Source: Acidimicrobiia bacterium
GTDB taxonomy: Bacteria > Actinomycetota > Acidimicrobiia > IMCC26256 > JADLDD01
Reading direction: 5' to 3'
Assembly: GCA_020846855.1 (NCBI GenBank)
Contig: JADLDD010000039.1
Span: 34,725-98,724 of the forward strand
DNA: 64,000 nucleotides
Positions 17,238 to 23,861 of the stretch are shown here, one piece after another (positions within the stretch are counted from its first letter, which is position 1; each line of letters starts with the position of its first letter). A model generated the notes under the pieces. The model saw only the letters and a list, made by a program, of their open reading frames with translations, had not been told where the DNA came from and did not search any database. The position numbers and the translations under genes were made by a program.

Positions 17238-18307
17238 CAGCTCCATCCCATCACGGCGAAGGCGCGGGCGAGGGCATCGGGCAGCCCGTCGATCGAGAAG
17301 TGCCTCCGGGCCGCGTCGCGGTTCGCGGCGAGCGGCTCCGGGTCCGGACGCGCCAGCCACCGGGCGAGCGCGCTCGGGTCGTCGAGCGGGAAGAAGCGCA
17401 GGCCCCGTGAGGTGATCTCGTCGAGGACGGGGTACCGGCCGGCGGCCAGGGGCCGGCCCGCCGCCACCGATTCGATCACCGGGTTCCCGAAGCCCTCCCA
17501 GGTCGACGGGAACACCACCGCGTCGGCCGCGGCGTAGGCGTCGGCCACGCACGGGGCGCGCCCGACGGTCGTGCGCACCCCGGCGCCGGCCAGCAGCCGC
17601 TCGAGGGTGGGTCCGTACCCGTCCTCGGCCGGGCCGGTGATCCAGTAGACGACGCGGCCCCCCGCGGCGGTGTCGAGCGCTTCGGCGAACTCGAGGCCGC
17701 CCGGCACGTTCTTGCGCTCGATGGCCCGGGCCGGATGGAGGAGCACGAGGTCGTGTGGGCCGAAGCCGAGGTGGCCGCGGGTGCGGTCGCGATCGCCGGG
17801 CTCCGGGTCGATCTCGAAGCGGTTGTGGACGGTCACCGCCGGGATCCCTCGTACCGCCAACTCCCGGCGGGACCGCTCGTTCACGGTCACGTGCAGGGCA
17901 CCCTCGATGTCGGGCGGGAACGGCCCGGGGCCGCCGGTGCCGGCGAGGTTCGGCCGCTGCCAGGGCAGGTCGTGGTGGTGGAGCACGACCCGGACCCCCG
18001 ACGCGGCCAGGTCGGCGGCCGCGCCCGCCGCCGCGGCCGCGGCGGCGGGGTGCACGGGCAGGGAGCAGACGTTCTCCATCACGACCAGGTCGCGGCCGTC
18101 GGCGCCGGTGAGGATCGCGTCGCGGAAGCGCTCGGCGTCGTCGACGCCCCCCGCCTCCAGGTCACCGGTCCGGGCCGGCCCGTGGATGCGGCCGGCGACG
18201 CGCGTCACCGCGAAGCCGATCTGCTCGAGTGCGGTATGCCACTTGGCGGCCTCGACCGACACCCCGTCGGTGCCGCCGAGCCGGTACGACACGATCACGG
18301 CCCGCAC
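17237..18307 (-). CDS. Glycosyltransferase, GT4-like
   Basis: 356 residues from GTG 18307, where the fold begins (VRAVIVSYRLGGTDGVSVEA); the track's start 25 codons earlier crosses an inverted repeat and looks non-coding. GT-B features: an N-terminal donor-independent domain with the G-G-x-D/V-E-A turn, HHHDLPWQRP in the middle, then LLHPARAIERKNVPGGLEFA and the C-terminal nucleotide-sugar pocket PSTWEGFGNPVIESVAAGRPL (the E-x7-E region of retaining GT4 enzymes). It transfers a sugar from an activated donor to an unknown acceptor, in the cytoplasm or at the membrane face. It is coupled to a small membrane protein downstream. Confidence 0.85.
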   Translation of the reverse strand: MRAVIVSYRLGGTDGVSVEAAKWHTALEQIGFAVTRVAGRIHGPARTGDLEAGGVDDAERFRDAILTGADGRDLVVMENVCSLPVHPAAAAAAAGAAADLAASGVRVVLHHHDLPWQRPNLAGTGGPGPFPPDIEGALHVTVNERSRRELAVRGIPAVTVHNRFEIDPEPGDRDRTRGHLGFGPHDLVLLHPARAIERKNVPGGLEFAEALDTAAGGRVVYWITGPAEDGYGPTLERLLAGAGVRTTVGRAPCVADAYAAADAVVFPSTWEGFGNPVIESVAAGRPLAAGRYPVLDEITSRGLRFFPLDDPSALARWLARPDPEPLAANRDAARRHFSIDGLPDALARAFAVMGWS

Positions 18308-18361
18308 GCCCGCAACCGTAGGCCAGGCCCGGCCCGGGAGCGGCTGGGACCACCTCTCCCC

Positions 18362-18409
18362 AGCATGTTGCGATCGACCCACGTATCACCCGGCCGATCG
18401 CAACATGCT
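18362..18409. repeat. 15-bp perfect inverted repeat upstream of the glycosyltransferase
   Basis: AGCATGTTGCGATCG (18362-18376) and its exact reverse complement (18395-18409) are separated by 18 bp. CCC and GGG can add a few outer pairs around one bulged base. It sits between the stop of the conserved-unknown gene (18447) and the glycosyltransferase start (18307), both on the minus strand. It lacks a T-tract. It could be a terminator for the upstream gene, an operator for the downstream one, or a dispersed repeat. Confidence 0.6.
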
Positions 18410-18446
18410 CGGGGGGACGGGCAGGCCTCGGCTCAGGTCCGCGCGG

Positions 18447-19214
18447 TCAGGAGAGCAGGGGGGTGAGGCGGCGGTTGGTGGCGTCGAGGATGGCTCGCGC
18501 CACGGCGTCGGCCTCGGAGTGACCTCGAACCAGGGCTGAGCCCGACATCACCTGCTCGCCGTGGGGCAGCACGAACACCACGGTGACCACCGCCACGTCG
18601 TGCATTCCCACCCGGACCACGTGGGCGCTCTCCACGTCGACGCGCTCGGCCGCCGCCTCGAGTTGGCGCAGCGCGTCGACCGTCGCCGCCGCCACGAGCC
18701 GGTGCTGGGCGCTGGAGGCCACCGAGCCCTCGGCGAAGCCCACCGCGGTGTCGTCGTCGCGGGTCAACGTGACGCGCACCAGCGAGCGCAGGCCGCTCGC
18801 CTCCGCGGTGATGGCGCTGATCAGCGGACGGAACTCGAGCCCGGACTCGTAGGCGTAGGGGCCGTCGTCAGGGCCGATCTGGACCACCGAGACGACCCGC
18901 CGGTCGAGCTCGAGGCCGAAGCTGGCCAGGGCCACCGACTGCACGTCACGGGCGATCTGCTTGGCGTGCTTGCCGGGCCGGGCGAGCACGTGGAGCTCCA
19001 CCACCCGGCCGGTGTCGTCGACGACCACCCGGGCGGCCGAGATCTCCGCGAGCCGGCAGAGCTCCTCCTCGAGAGACCGCGCGACGTGGTCGTCGACGCC
19101 GCCGTCGGTGTCGTGGCCGAGCGAGGTGCCACCGCGGTGCCCGTTGCCGCGGTCATGATGATGCCCCGCATCACCGGCCGGGTCGCGGGGCCGTTCGTCC
19201 TGATCGTCAAACAT
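18447..19214 (-). CDS. Conserved actinobacterial protein of unknown function
   Basis: 255 residues, soluble, no signal. A His/Asp/Gly-rich N-terminus of about 45 residues is disordered-looking. Two alpha/beta units follow. The first (about 48-112) runs LEEELCRLAEISAARVVVDD, VVELHVLARPGKHAKQIARDVQSVALASFG. The second (about 135-250) runs LVRVTLTRDDDTAVGFAEGSV and VVTVVFVLPHGEQVMSGSALV. I have a sense of this arrangement from other high-GC actinobacteria but cannot name a characterised member. The ATG is embedded in a short CATGGT...ACCATG hairpin. No operon partner closer than 140 bp. Function unassigned. Confidence 0.7.
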   Translation of the reverse strand: MFDDQDERPRDPAGDAGHHHDRGNGHRGGTSLGHDTDGGVDDHVARSLEEELCRLAEISAARVVVDDTGRVVELHVLARPGKHAKQIARDVQSVALASFGLELDRRVVSVVQIGPDDGPYAYESGLEFRPLISAITAEASGLRSLVRVTLTRDDDTAVGFAEGSVASSAQHRLVAAATVDALRQLEAAAERVDVESAHVVRVGMHDVAVVTVVFVLPHGEQVMSGSALVRGHSEADAVARAILDATNRRLTPLLS

Positions 19215-19258
19215 GGTTCCCCACCATGAGATCGTTCACCATGGTCGCAGCATGGTCG
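19212..19258. promoter_or_regulatory. Cluster of CATGGT/ACCATG boxes at the start of the 18447-19214 gene
   Basis: CATGGT (19212-19217) pairs with ACCATG (19223-19228) around the minus-strand start codon. An 8-bp palindrome ACCATGGT lies at 19238-19245. CATGGTCG occurs twice as direct repeats (19240-19247, 19251-19258) spaced 11 bp apart, one helical turn. This looks like a regulator binding cluster or a start-codon hairpin for the conserved-unknown gene; the factor is unknown. Confidence 0.4.
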
Positions 19259-19734
19259 ATCGCCGTCCCTAGCCTCGCCGTCCCTAGCCTCGTCGGGCCC
19301 CGCCCACCCGAGCCCCGATGTCGGACCCGCCGGGCCGAACGCTAACCGGATACGAGCCCGGGCGCGGGGATGTCCGGGTGGTGGGTATCGACAACGGGGA
19401 TTCGCCGGCGATCCCCGGATCGGGCTTGCACGACGCCACGATTCCCGCGATGCTGCTGTGGCTGGTGTCGCCTTGTGGGGTGAATGTCCGCGCCGGGCGG
19501 TGCCCGAGTCCCTAAGGTCGGCGGTCGGAAAGGCCGATGACCACGGGGAAGAGGGTCGCCCGAGCACCAGCAGGAGGAGGAGGGGAGCCGGGAACAACAA
19601 CGACGATCCGGCGGAGACGGCAAGACCCCAGTGGGGTTGGCGGTAACAAGCCTCTGCGTCCTCTGAGCGAAGCGGTGCCCCACGGGCCAGGAGAAGCGCC
19701 CCGGGAGCAGCGTCCGCAAAGGGGGAATGCTCCC
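19259..19734 (+). promoter_or_regulatory. Long non-coding region / candidate structured leader
   Basis: About 475 bp without a convincing gene. It holds a 15-bp exact tandem duplication (CGCCGTCCCTAGCCT at 19261-19275 and 19276-19290). Hairpins are GGGGAT/ATCCCC (19396-19416), GCCGG/CCGGC (19587-19612) and ACCCC-AGT-GGGGT (19625-19637). From about 19500 to 19735 the strand is purine-rich with GNRA-like and internal-loop-like stretches (GGCGGTAACAAGCC), unlike the surrounding coding DNA. It precedes a tiny ORF and two HD-GYP-like genes. I compared it by eye with c-di-GMP-I, c-di-AMP, cobalamin and FMN patterns and none matches well. A leader RNA is an inference. Confidence 0.4.
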
Positions 19735-19824
19735 ATGAAGAAGGTCGCGGTTCGTCTCGCCCTGGTGGCCTCGTCGGTCGCCGCTCTGCTGCTCGCCGGC
19801 GGTGCCGGCTACGGCATCCGTTGA
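19735..19824 (+). CDS. 29-residue hydrophobic peptide ORF
   Basis: ATG 19735 with GGGGGA about 8 bases upstream encodes MKKVAVRLALVASSVAAL followed by LLAGGAGYGIR and a stop. It has a basic start and one hydrophobic stretch, like a bare signal peptide or a small membrane peptide. There is no Cys, so it is not a lipoprotein. It sits 61 bp before the first HD-GYP-like gene. GGGA and TCCC flanking the gap before the ATG can pair and hide the ribosome site. It may be a leader peptide, a real small membrane protein, or a chance ORF. Confidence 0.45.
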   Translation: MKKVAVRLALVASSVAALLLAGGAGYGIR

Positions 19825-19885
19825 GCCCCCGCGGGGGTCTTGCCGCCTCCGCCCGATCGTCCCCGGCGCCGCCCCACGAACGGAC

Positions 19886-21232
19886 ATGGACACCCAGTCG
19901 GCCCCGCGGGGCCTCACGCGCTACGTGGTGATGGCGGGCGCCGCCGGCGTCCTCGCCACCGTCGCGCTGGCCTGGGACCGGCCCGGGCCCTCGTGGGTGC
20001 CGTTCGCGTTCCTCGCCGCCCTCTTCGCCTACGCCGAGAACGTGGCGCTCGACCTGCCCTCGGGCGGCTCGATGAGCTCCAGCTTCATGCTGGTCATGGC
20101 CGCGGCCGTGATCTTCCGGGCCGAGGCCGCTCCGGTAGGGGTGGCGGCCATCGGCCTGTGCGGCGGCCTCTACCTGCCCCACCTGCGCCGCGGCGAGTGG
20201 CGCAAGGTGATCGGCAACACCGGGGCCTTCGGGCTGGCCGCGGCCGCGGTGGCCGCCCTGTCCCTCGCCTACCCGGAGTCGCTGCTGCGCAACCCGGCGG
20301 CCCTCATCGCCGGCTCGGCCGTGATGGCGGTGGCCTTCTTCGCGGTCAACACCGTCGTGGTGGCCGGGTACTACGCCCTCGCCACCGGCGAGCCGCTCCG
20401 GCCCGTGCTGGGCGCCATGCTGCGCCACGGCCACCTCCAGGTGTACCCGTTCGCGGTGCTGGGCGTGATGCTCGGCCGCCTCTACCTCGACCTCGGGGTC
20501 TCGGTGCTGCCGCTCTTCGTGGTGCCGGTACTCGTGGCCCGCCAGACCTTCGCGTCGTACCTCGCCCTGCGCCGGGCCCACGAGGACACCGTGCGGGTGC
20601 TGGTCGGCGCCCTCGAGGCCAAGGACCACTACACCGCGGGCCACGCCGAGCGGGTGGCGCGCTTCGCCGACTACATGGGCCGGGAGCTGGGCTTCGGGTT
20701 CACCCGCCTCGAGCGCCTGCGCCTGGCGGCGTTGATGCACGACGTCGGCAAGCTCATCGTGCCCAACCACCTCCTCAACAAGCCCGGCAAGCTCACGGCC
20801 GAGGAGTACGCGCGGGTTCGCCGTCACGAGCCCGTCTCGGTCGAGATCCTGACCGCCATCGACTTCCTGGCCCCGGTGGCGCCGTCGGCCTCCGGCGAGT
20901 TCTCGCGCTTCGAGAACGTCGACGAGGAGCGACCCGTGGAGCCGTTCATCGTGGCCGTCGCCGACGCCTTCGACGCCATGACCTCCACCCGGTCGTACCG
21001 CAAGGCGCTCAGCCAGTCGGTGGCCGTCTCCGAGCTGCGCGACAAGGCCGGGTCCCAGTTCCATCCGTCCTGCGTCGACGCCCTGGTCGCCGCGCTCGAG
21101 CGCCGGGGCGAGGTGTACGGCGCCGGCCACGAGGAGGACGCGGAGCACTTCGACCAGCCCCCGCCGGCCGCGGGCCTGGGCTCGGCCGGCCTCGGCGACC
21201 TCGTCCCCGACCCGCGAGACAGGAGCACCTGA
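19886..21232 (+). CDS. Membrane protein with HD-GYP-like domain lacking the GYP motif
   Basis: 448 residues from ATG 19886. The first about 210 residues contain six or so hydrophobic spans (a MASE-like membrane sensor). A linker leads to an HD domain at about 235-410. Conserved parts are HYTAGHAERVARFADYMG, LMHDVGKLIVPNHLLNKPGKLTAEEYARVRRHE and the C-terminal VADAFDAMTSTRSYRKALS. Between them the normal HH-E-R-W-D-G-x-G-Y-P segment is missing, replaced by a Pro/Ser-rich stretch (APVAPSASGEFSRFEN). It keeps the first HD pair but has lost the c-di-GMP-specific signature, so phosphodiesterase activity is doubtful. The stop overlaps the next gene's ATG. Confidence 0.85.
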   Translation: MDTQSAPRGLTRYVVMAGAAGVLATVALAWDRPGPSWVPFAFLAALFAYAENVALDLPSGGSMSSSFMLVMAAAVIFRAEAAPVGVAAIGLCGGLYLPHLRRGEWRKVIGNTGAFGLAAAAVAALSLAYPESLLRNPAALIAGSAVMAVAFFAVNTVVVAGYYALATGEPLRPVLGAMLRHGHLQVYPFAVLGVMLGRLYLDLGVSVLPLFVVPVLVARQTFASYLALRRAHEDTVRVLVGALEAKDHYTAGHAERVARFADYMGRELGFGFTRLERLRLAALMHDVGKLIVPNHLLNKPGKLTAEEYARVRRHEPVSVEILTAIDFLAPVAPSASGEFSRFENVDEERPVEPFIVAVADAFDAMTSTRSYRKALSQSVAVSELRDKAGSQFHPSCVDALVAALERRGEVYGAGHEEDAEHFDQPPPAAGLGSAGLGDLVPDPRDRST

Positions 21233-22485
21233 TGACCGGTGCCGACGACCGCCTCCGCGCCCGGGCCGCCCTCGTCGCCGTCCTCACCGCCGCCGTCGGT
21301 GTGGTGGCGCACGTCGTCGCGCCCGACACCGAGGCTTTCACCGTCGTGGTGCTCACCGGCGCGGTGGCCTTCGGGGAGCTCGTGGAGCTGCGCCCGCCGC
21401 GCCGCACCGCGATCCCCCTCGCCTTCGCCGTGCTCCTGGTGGTCGCCCGGGCCCTCCCCGTGGGAGAGGGGCTGGCGGCCTTCGCGGCGGGCGAGGTGAT
21501 CGCCGCCGGCGTGCGGCTCAGTCCGCAGGGGTTGCGCGCCCGCGCCGGCGTCGCAGCCGCCCGAACGTTGGTGGCGCTCGTGACGCTGGCCACGTTCCAC
21601 TACGTGATCGACGGGTGGGGCAACCGGTCGCGATGGGTGGTGCTCGTCGCACTGGCGGCCGGGTCGATCGGCGGCCTGGCGGTGCACGAGGTGCTCGTCT
21701 ACCTGGAGACGCGCCGCCGCCCCGCCCCCCTGGTGGAGCGGTCCGCCGAGCTGGCCCTGGTCACGAGCGCCATGCTGATGGCCATCGGGTACGGCGGCGT
21801 GGGGGGCGACGGCGCCATGGGCCTCGGCGGCGCGGCGATGTTCTCGATGCCCCTGCTCGCCGCCTGGTACTCGTTCATGCACCTGCACTCGACGCGCCGT
21901 ACCTACGACCAGACGATCCGCGCCCTCTCCTCCGTACCCGAGCTGGGTGGACTCGTCCGGGAGGGGCACGCGGCCCGCGTCGCGGAGCTGGCCGTCGCGA
22001 TGGGGCGGGAGCTGCGCCTCGACCGCGCCGAGGTCGACCACCTGGAGACGGCCGCGTTGCTCCACCACATCGGCCACGTCTGCCTCGACGATCCCGAGGT
22101 GCTCGGGCGCCCGGTCGAGATGGCGGAGGTCGCGGCGACCGGGGCGGAGATGCTCGCCGGCAGCGACCACCTCCGCCCGATGAGCGAGATCGTGGCCACG
22201 TCGGCATTCGGGCCGGGCACCGCGCCGGGCGACGTGGCGCCGGAGCGGGTTCTCGCCGGCCAGATCCTGCGGGTGGCCAGCGCCTACGACGAGCTGGCCG
22301 GCGGCTCCGTCGACGACGGCATCGCGGCCCGGGAGACGCTGTTCTCGAGCCCGGTGTACTCCTACGACGTACGGGTGGTGACCGCTCTCGACCGGGTGCT
22401 GGCCCGGCGGGAGTCGCCGCGCCGCTCGGACCGGGCCGCCACCGCGGTGGCCGAGCGCGAGCTCGAGGACCGCGACGCCCGGTAG
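21232..22485 (+). CDS. Membrane protein with strongly degenerate HD domain
   Basis: 417 residues, start ATG 21232 overlapping the previous stop (TGATG) with AGGAG at 21221. About 200 residues of membrane spans are followed by a cytoplasmic HD-like domain beginning GHAARVAELAVAMGRELRLD. The diagnostic pair is changed to LLHHIGHVCLDDPEVL (H-H instead of H-D, no following Lys). The rest follows the HD-GYP path (ILRVASAYDELAGGSVDDGIA) but no H-H or G-Y-P is present. It is a paralogue of the upstream gene by layout. It probably forms a complex with its neighbour and lacks catalysis; inference. The 3' end overlaps the convergent DUF5317 gene by 124 bp. Confidence 0.8.
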   Translation: MTGADDRLRARAALVAVLTAAVGVVAHVVAPDTEAFTVVVLTGAVAFGELVELRPPRRTAIPLAFAVLLVVARALPVGEGLAAFAAGEVIAAGVRLSPQGLRARAGVAAARTLVALVTLATFHYVIDGWGNRSRWVVLVALAAGSIGGLAVHEVLVYLETRRRPAPLVERSAELALVTSAMLMAIGYGGVGGDGAMGLGGAAMFSMPLLAAWYSFMHLHSTRRTYDQTIRALSSVPELGGLVREGHAARVAELAVAMGRELRLDRAEVDHLETAALLHHIGHVCLDDPEVLGRPVEMAEVAATGAEMLAGSDHLRPMSEIVATSAFGPGTAPGDVAPERVLAGQILRVASAYDELAGGSVDDGIAARETLFSSPVYSYDVRVVTALDRVLARRESPRRSDRAATAVAERELEDRDAR

Positions 22486-22967
22486 CACACCGCCACCAAC
22501 CCGACGGCGAGGACCAGGTCGCCGAAGCTGAGCAGCTGGTTGACCGGCGCGCGGACGAGGATGCGGTCGTCGAGCACGGTGAGCAGGTCGCCGGGCCGTT
22601 CCGGGCGGTGCTTGACGGTGGTGACCAGCTCGGCACCCGCGGGCGGCCGGTAGGGCATGCCGCCGTTCAGCGCGATGACCACGGCGTTCATCGCCACCCC
22701 GATCACCACGATCGACATGGCCCGGAGGCGGAGGTTGGCCAAGCCGAACCCGAGGATCAGCACGTAGCTGGCCAGGAGGATCGCGAAGCCCACGTCGTCG
22801 GCGCGGCCGTCGGGCATCGGGGCGGCCACCACCGCGATCTGCAGGCCGAAGCCGGCGAGGAGCAACCACGGGTGCTCCAGGTGGACGCTCGCGAGGCGGC
22901 GGAAGCTCCCGCCCGTCACCAGGACCACGAGCAGGGCGAGCAGCAGGGCCACCGCCATGAAGGGCAC
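22362..22967 (-). CDS. DUF5317 membrane protein
   Basis: Integral membrane protein of about 200 residues with four to five spans (MAVALLLALLVVLVTGG, WLLLAGFGLQIAVVAAP, VGFAILLASYVLILGFGLANLR, MSIVVIGVAMNAVVIALNGGMPYRP, LLSFGDLVLAVGLVAVCYRA). The signature G-G-M-P-Y-R-P and the ending G-D-L-V-L-A-V-G match the DUF5317 family, whose role is unknown. Start GTG 22967 or ATG 22958. The last about 40 codons (Ser/Arg-rich) run antisense over the end of the HD-like gene and look like drift past the family's natural end. It is divergent from the enoyl-CoA hydratase gene with under 30 bp between starts. Confidence 0.8.
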   Translation of the reverse strand: MPFMAVALLLALLVVLVTGGSFRRLASVHLEHPWLLLAGFGLQIAVVAAPMPDGRADDVGFAILLASYVLILGFGLANLRLRAMSIVVIGVAMNAVVIALNGGMPYRPPAGAELVTTVKHRPERPGDLLTVLDDRILVRAPVNQLLSFGDLVLAVGLVAVCYRASRSSSSRSATAVAARSERRGDSRRASTRSRAVTTRTS

Positions 22968-22985
22968 GGAGCGAGGGTAGCTACG

Positions 22986-23816
22986 ATGCGCCCCGTGGAC
23001 GGGGAATCGACCGGGGGAGCAGTCCGCCACGGCGACGTCGTCTACGCGGTCGACGGCCCGGTCGCGCGGTTGACCATCGACCGGCCCGAACGACGCAACG
23101 CCATGTCGTACGGGGTGATGGCCGGCCTGCGCGAGTCGGTGGCGGCCGCCCGCTCCGACGACGCGGTCCGGGTGGTCGTCCTCACCGGCGCCGGGGACCA
23201 GGCGTTCTGCGCCGGGGCCGACCTCTCCTCGATCGGTGACGGGTCGCCCGGTGGAGCGGGAGCGGCGGCCGCACACGAGGGTCGGGGCCTGCTGGCGGCG
23301 CTGTTCCGCGACCTGTGGTCGCTCGGCAAGCCGACGGTCGCGCGTGTCCGGGGCTACGCGCTGGCCGGGGGGTTCGGCCTGGCGCTGGCGTGCGACTTCG
23401 TGGTCGCCGCCGACGACGCCCGCTTCGGGACCCCCGAGGTGAAGGTGGGCCTGTGGCCGTACATGATCACCGTGCCGTTGCTCCGCTCGATGCCGCCCAA
23501 GAAGGCGCTGGAGCTGATGTCGACGGGCCGGCGGGTCGACGCCGCCGAGGCCGAGCGGATCGGCTTCGTGACCCGGGTGGTGCCGGCGGGCGAGCTCGAC
23601 GCCGCCGTCGACGAGCTGGCCGCCACGCTGGCCGCCACGTCGCCGCTCGTGTCGCGCTGGGGACGGCAGTCGTTCTACCGGGCCCTGGAGATGCGGGCCG
23701 ACGAAGCGCTCGACTACCTGCAGGCGATGCTGAGCGTGACCACGCTCTCCGAGGATTCGGCCGAGGGCATCACCGCGTTCCTGGAGAAGCGCTCCCCCGA
23801 GTGGCGGGGGCGCTGA
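22986..23816 (+). CDS. Enoyl-CoA hydratase/isomerase family protein
   Basis: 276-residue crotonase-fold enzyme acting on an acyl-CoA. The ATG 22986 start is hidden in a longer track ORF. Oxyanion-hole motifs are AFCAGADLSSI and VRGYALAGGFGLALACDFVVA; GTPEVKVGLWP follows, and a C-terminal FLEKRSPEWRGR ending is typical. The catalytic Glu position of hydratases corresponds to F-G-T-P-E-V. Co-directional with the carboxyltransferase 46 bp downstream, so it is probably part of an acyl-CoA degradation operon (branched-chain or terpenoid-type pathways use this mix). Exact substrate unknown. Confidence 0.9.
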   Translation: MRPVDGESTGGAVRHGDVVYAVDGPVARLTIDRPERRNAMSYGVMAGLRESVAAARSDDAVRVVVLTGAGDQAFCAGADLSSIGDGSPGGAGAAAAHEGRGLLAALFRDLWSLGKPTVARVRGYALAGGFGLALACDFVVAADDARFGTPEVKVGLWPYMITVPLLRSMPPKKALELMSTGRRVDAAEAERIGFVTRVVPAGELDAAVDELAATLAATSPLVSRWGRQSFYRALEMRADEALDYLQAMLSVTTLSEDSAEGITAFLEKRSPEWRGR

Positions 23817-23861
23817 CGTGCGCCCGCGCGTGGGTGGTCGCGCACGGTCGGGGGTGTTGAC

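Noticed and set aside
19458-19735. Known riboswitch (c-di-GMP-I, c-di-AMP, cobalamin, FMN)
   Set aside because: Partial resemblances such as GGGGTGAAT and GGC-AAG...GCC occur, but the conserved core sequences of these classes are not present together in the right order.
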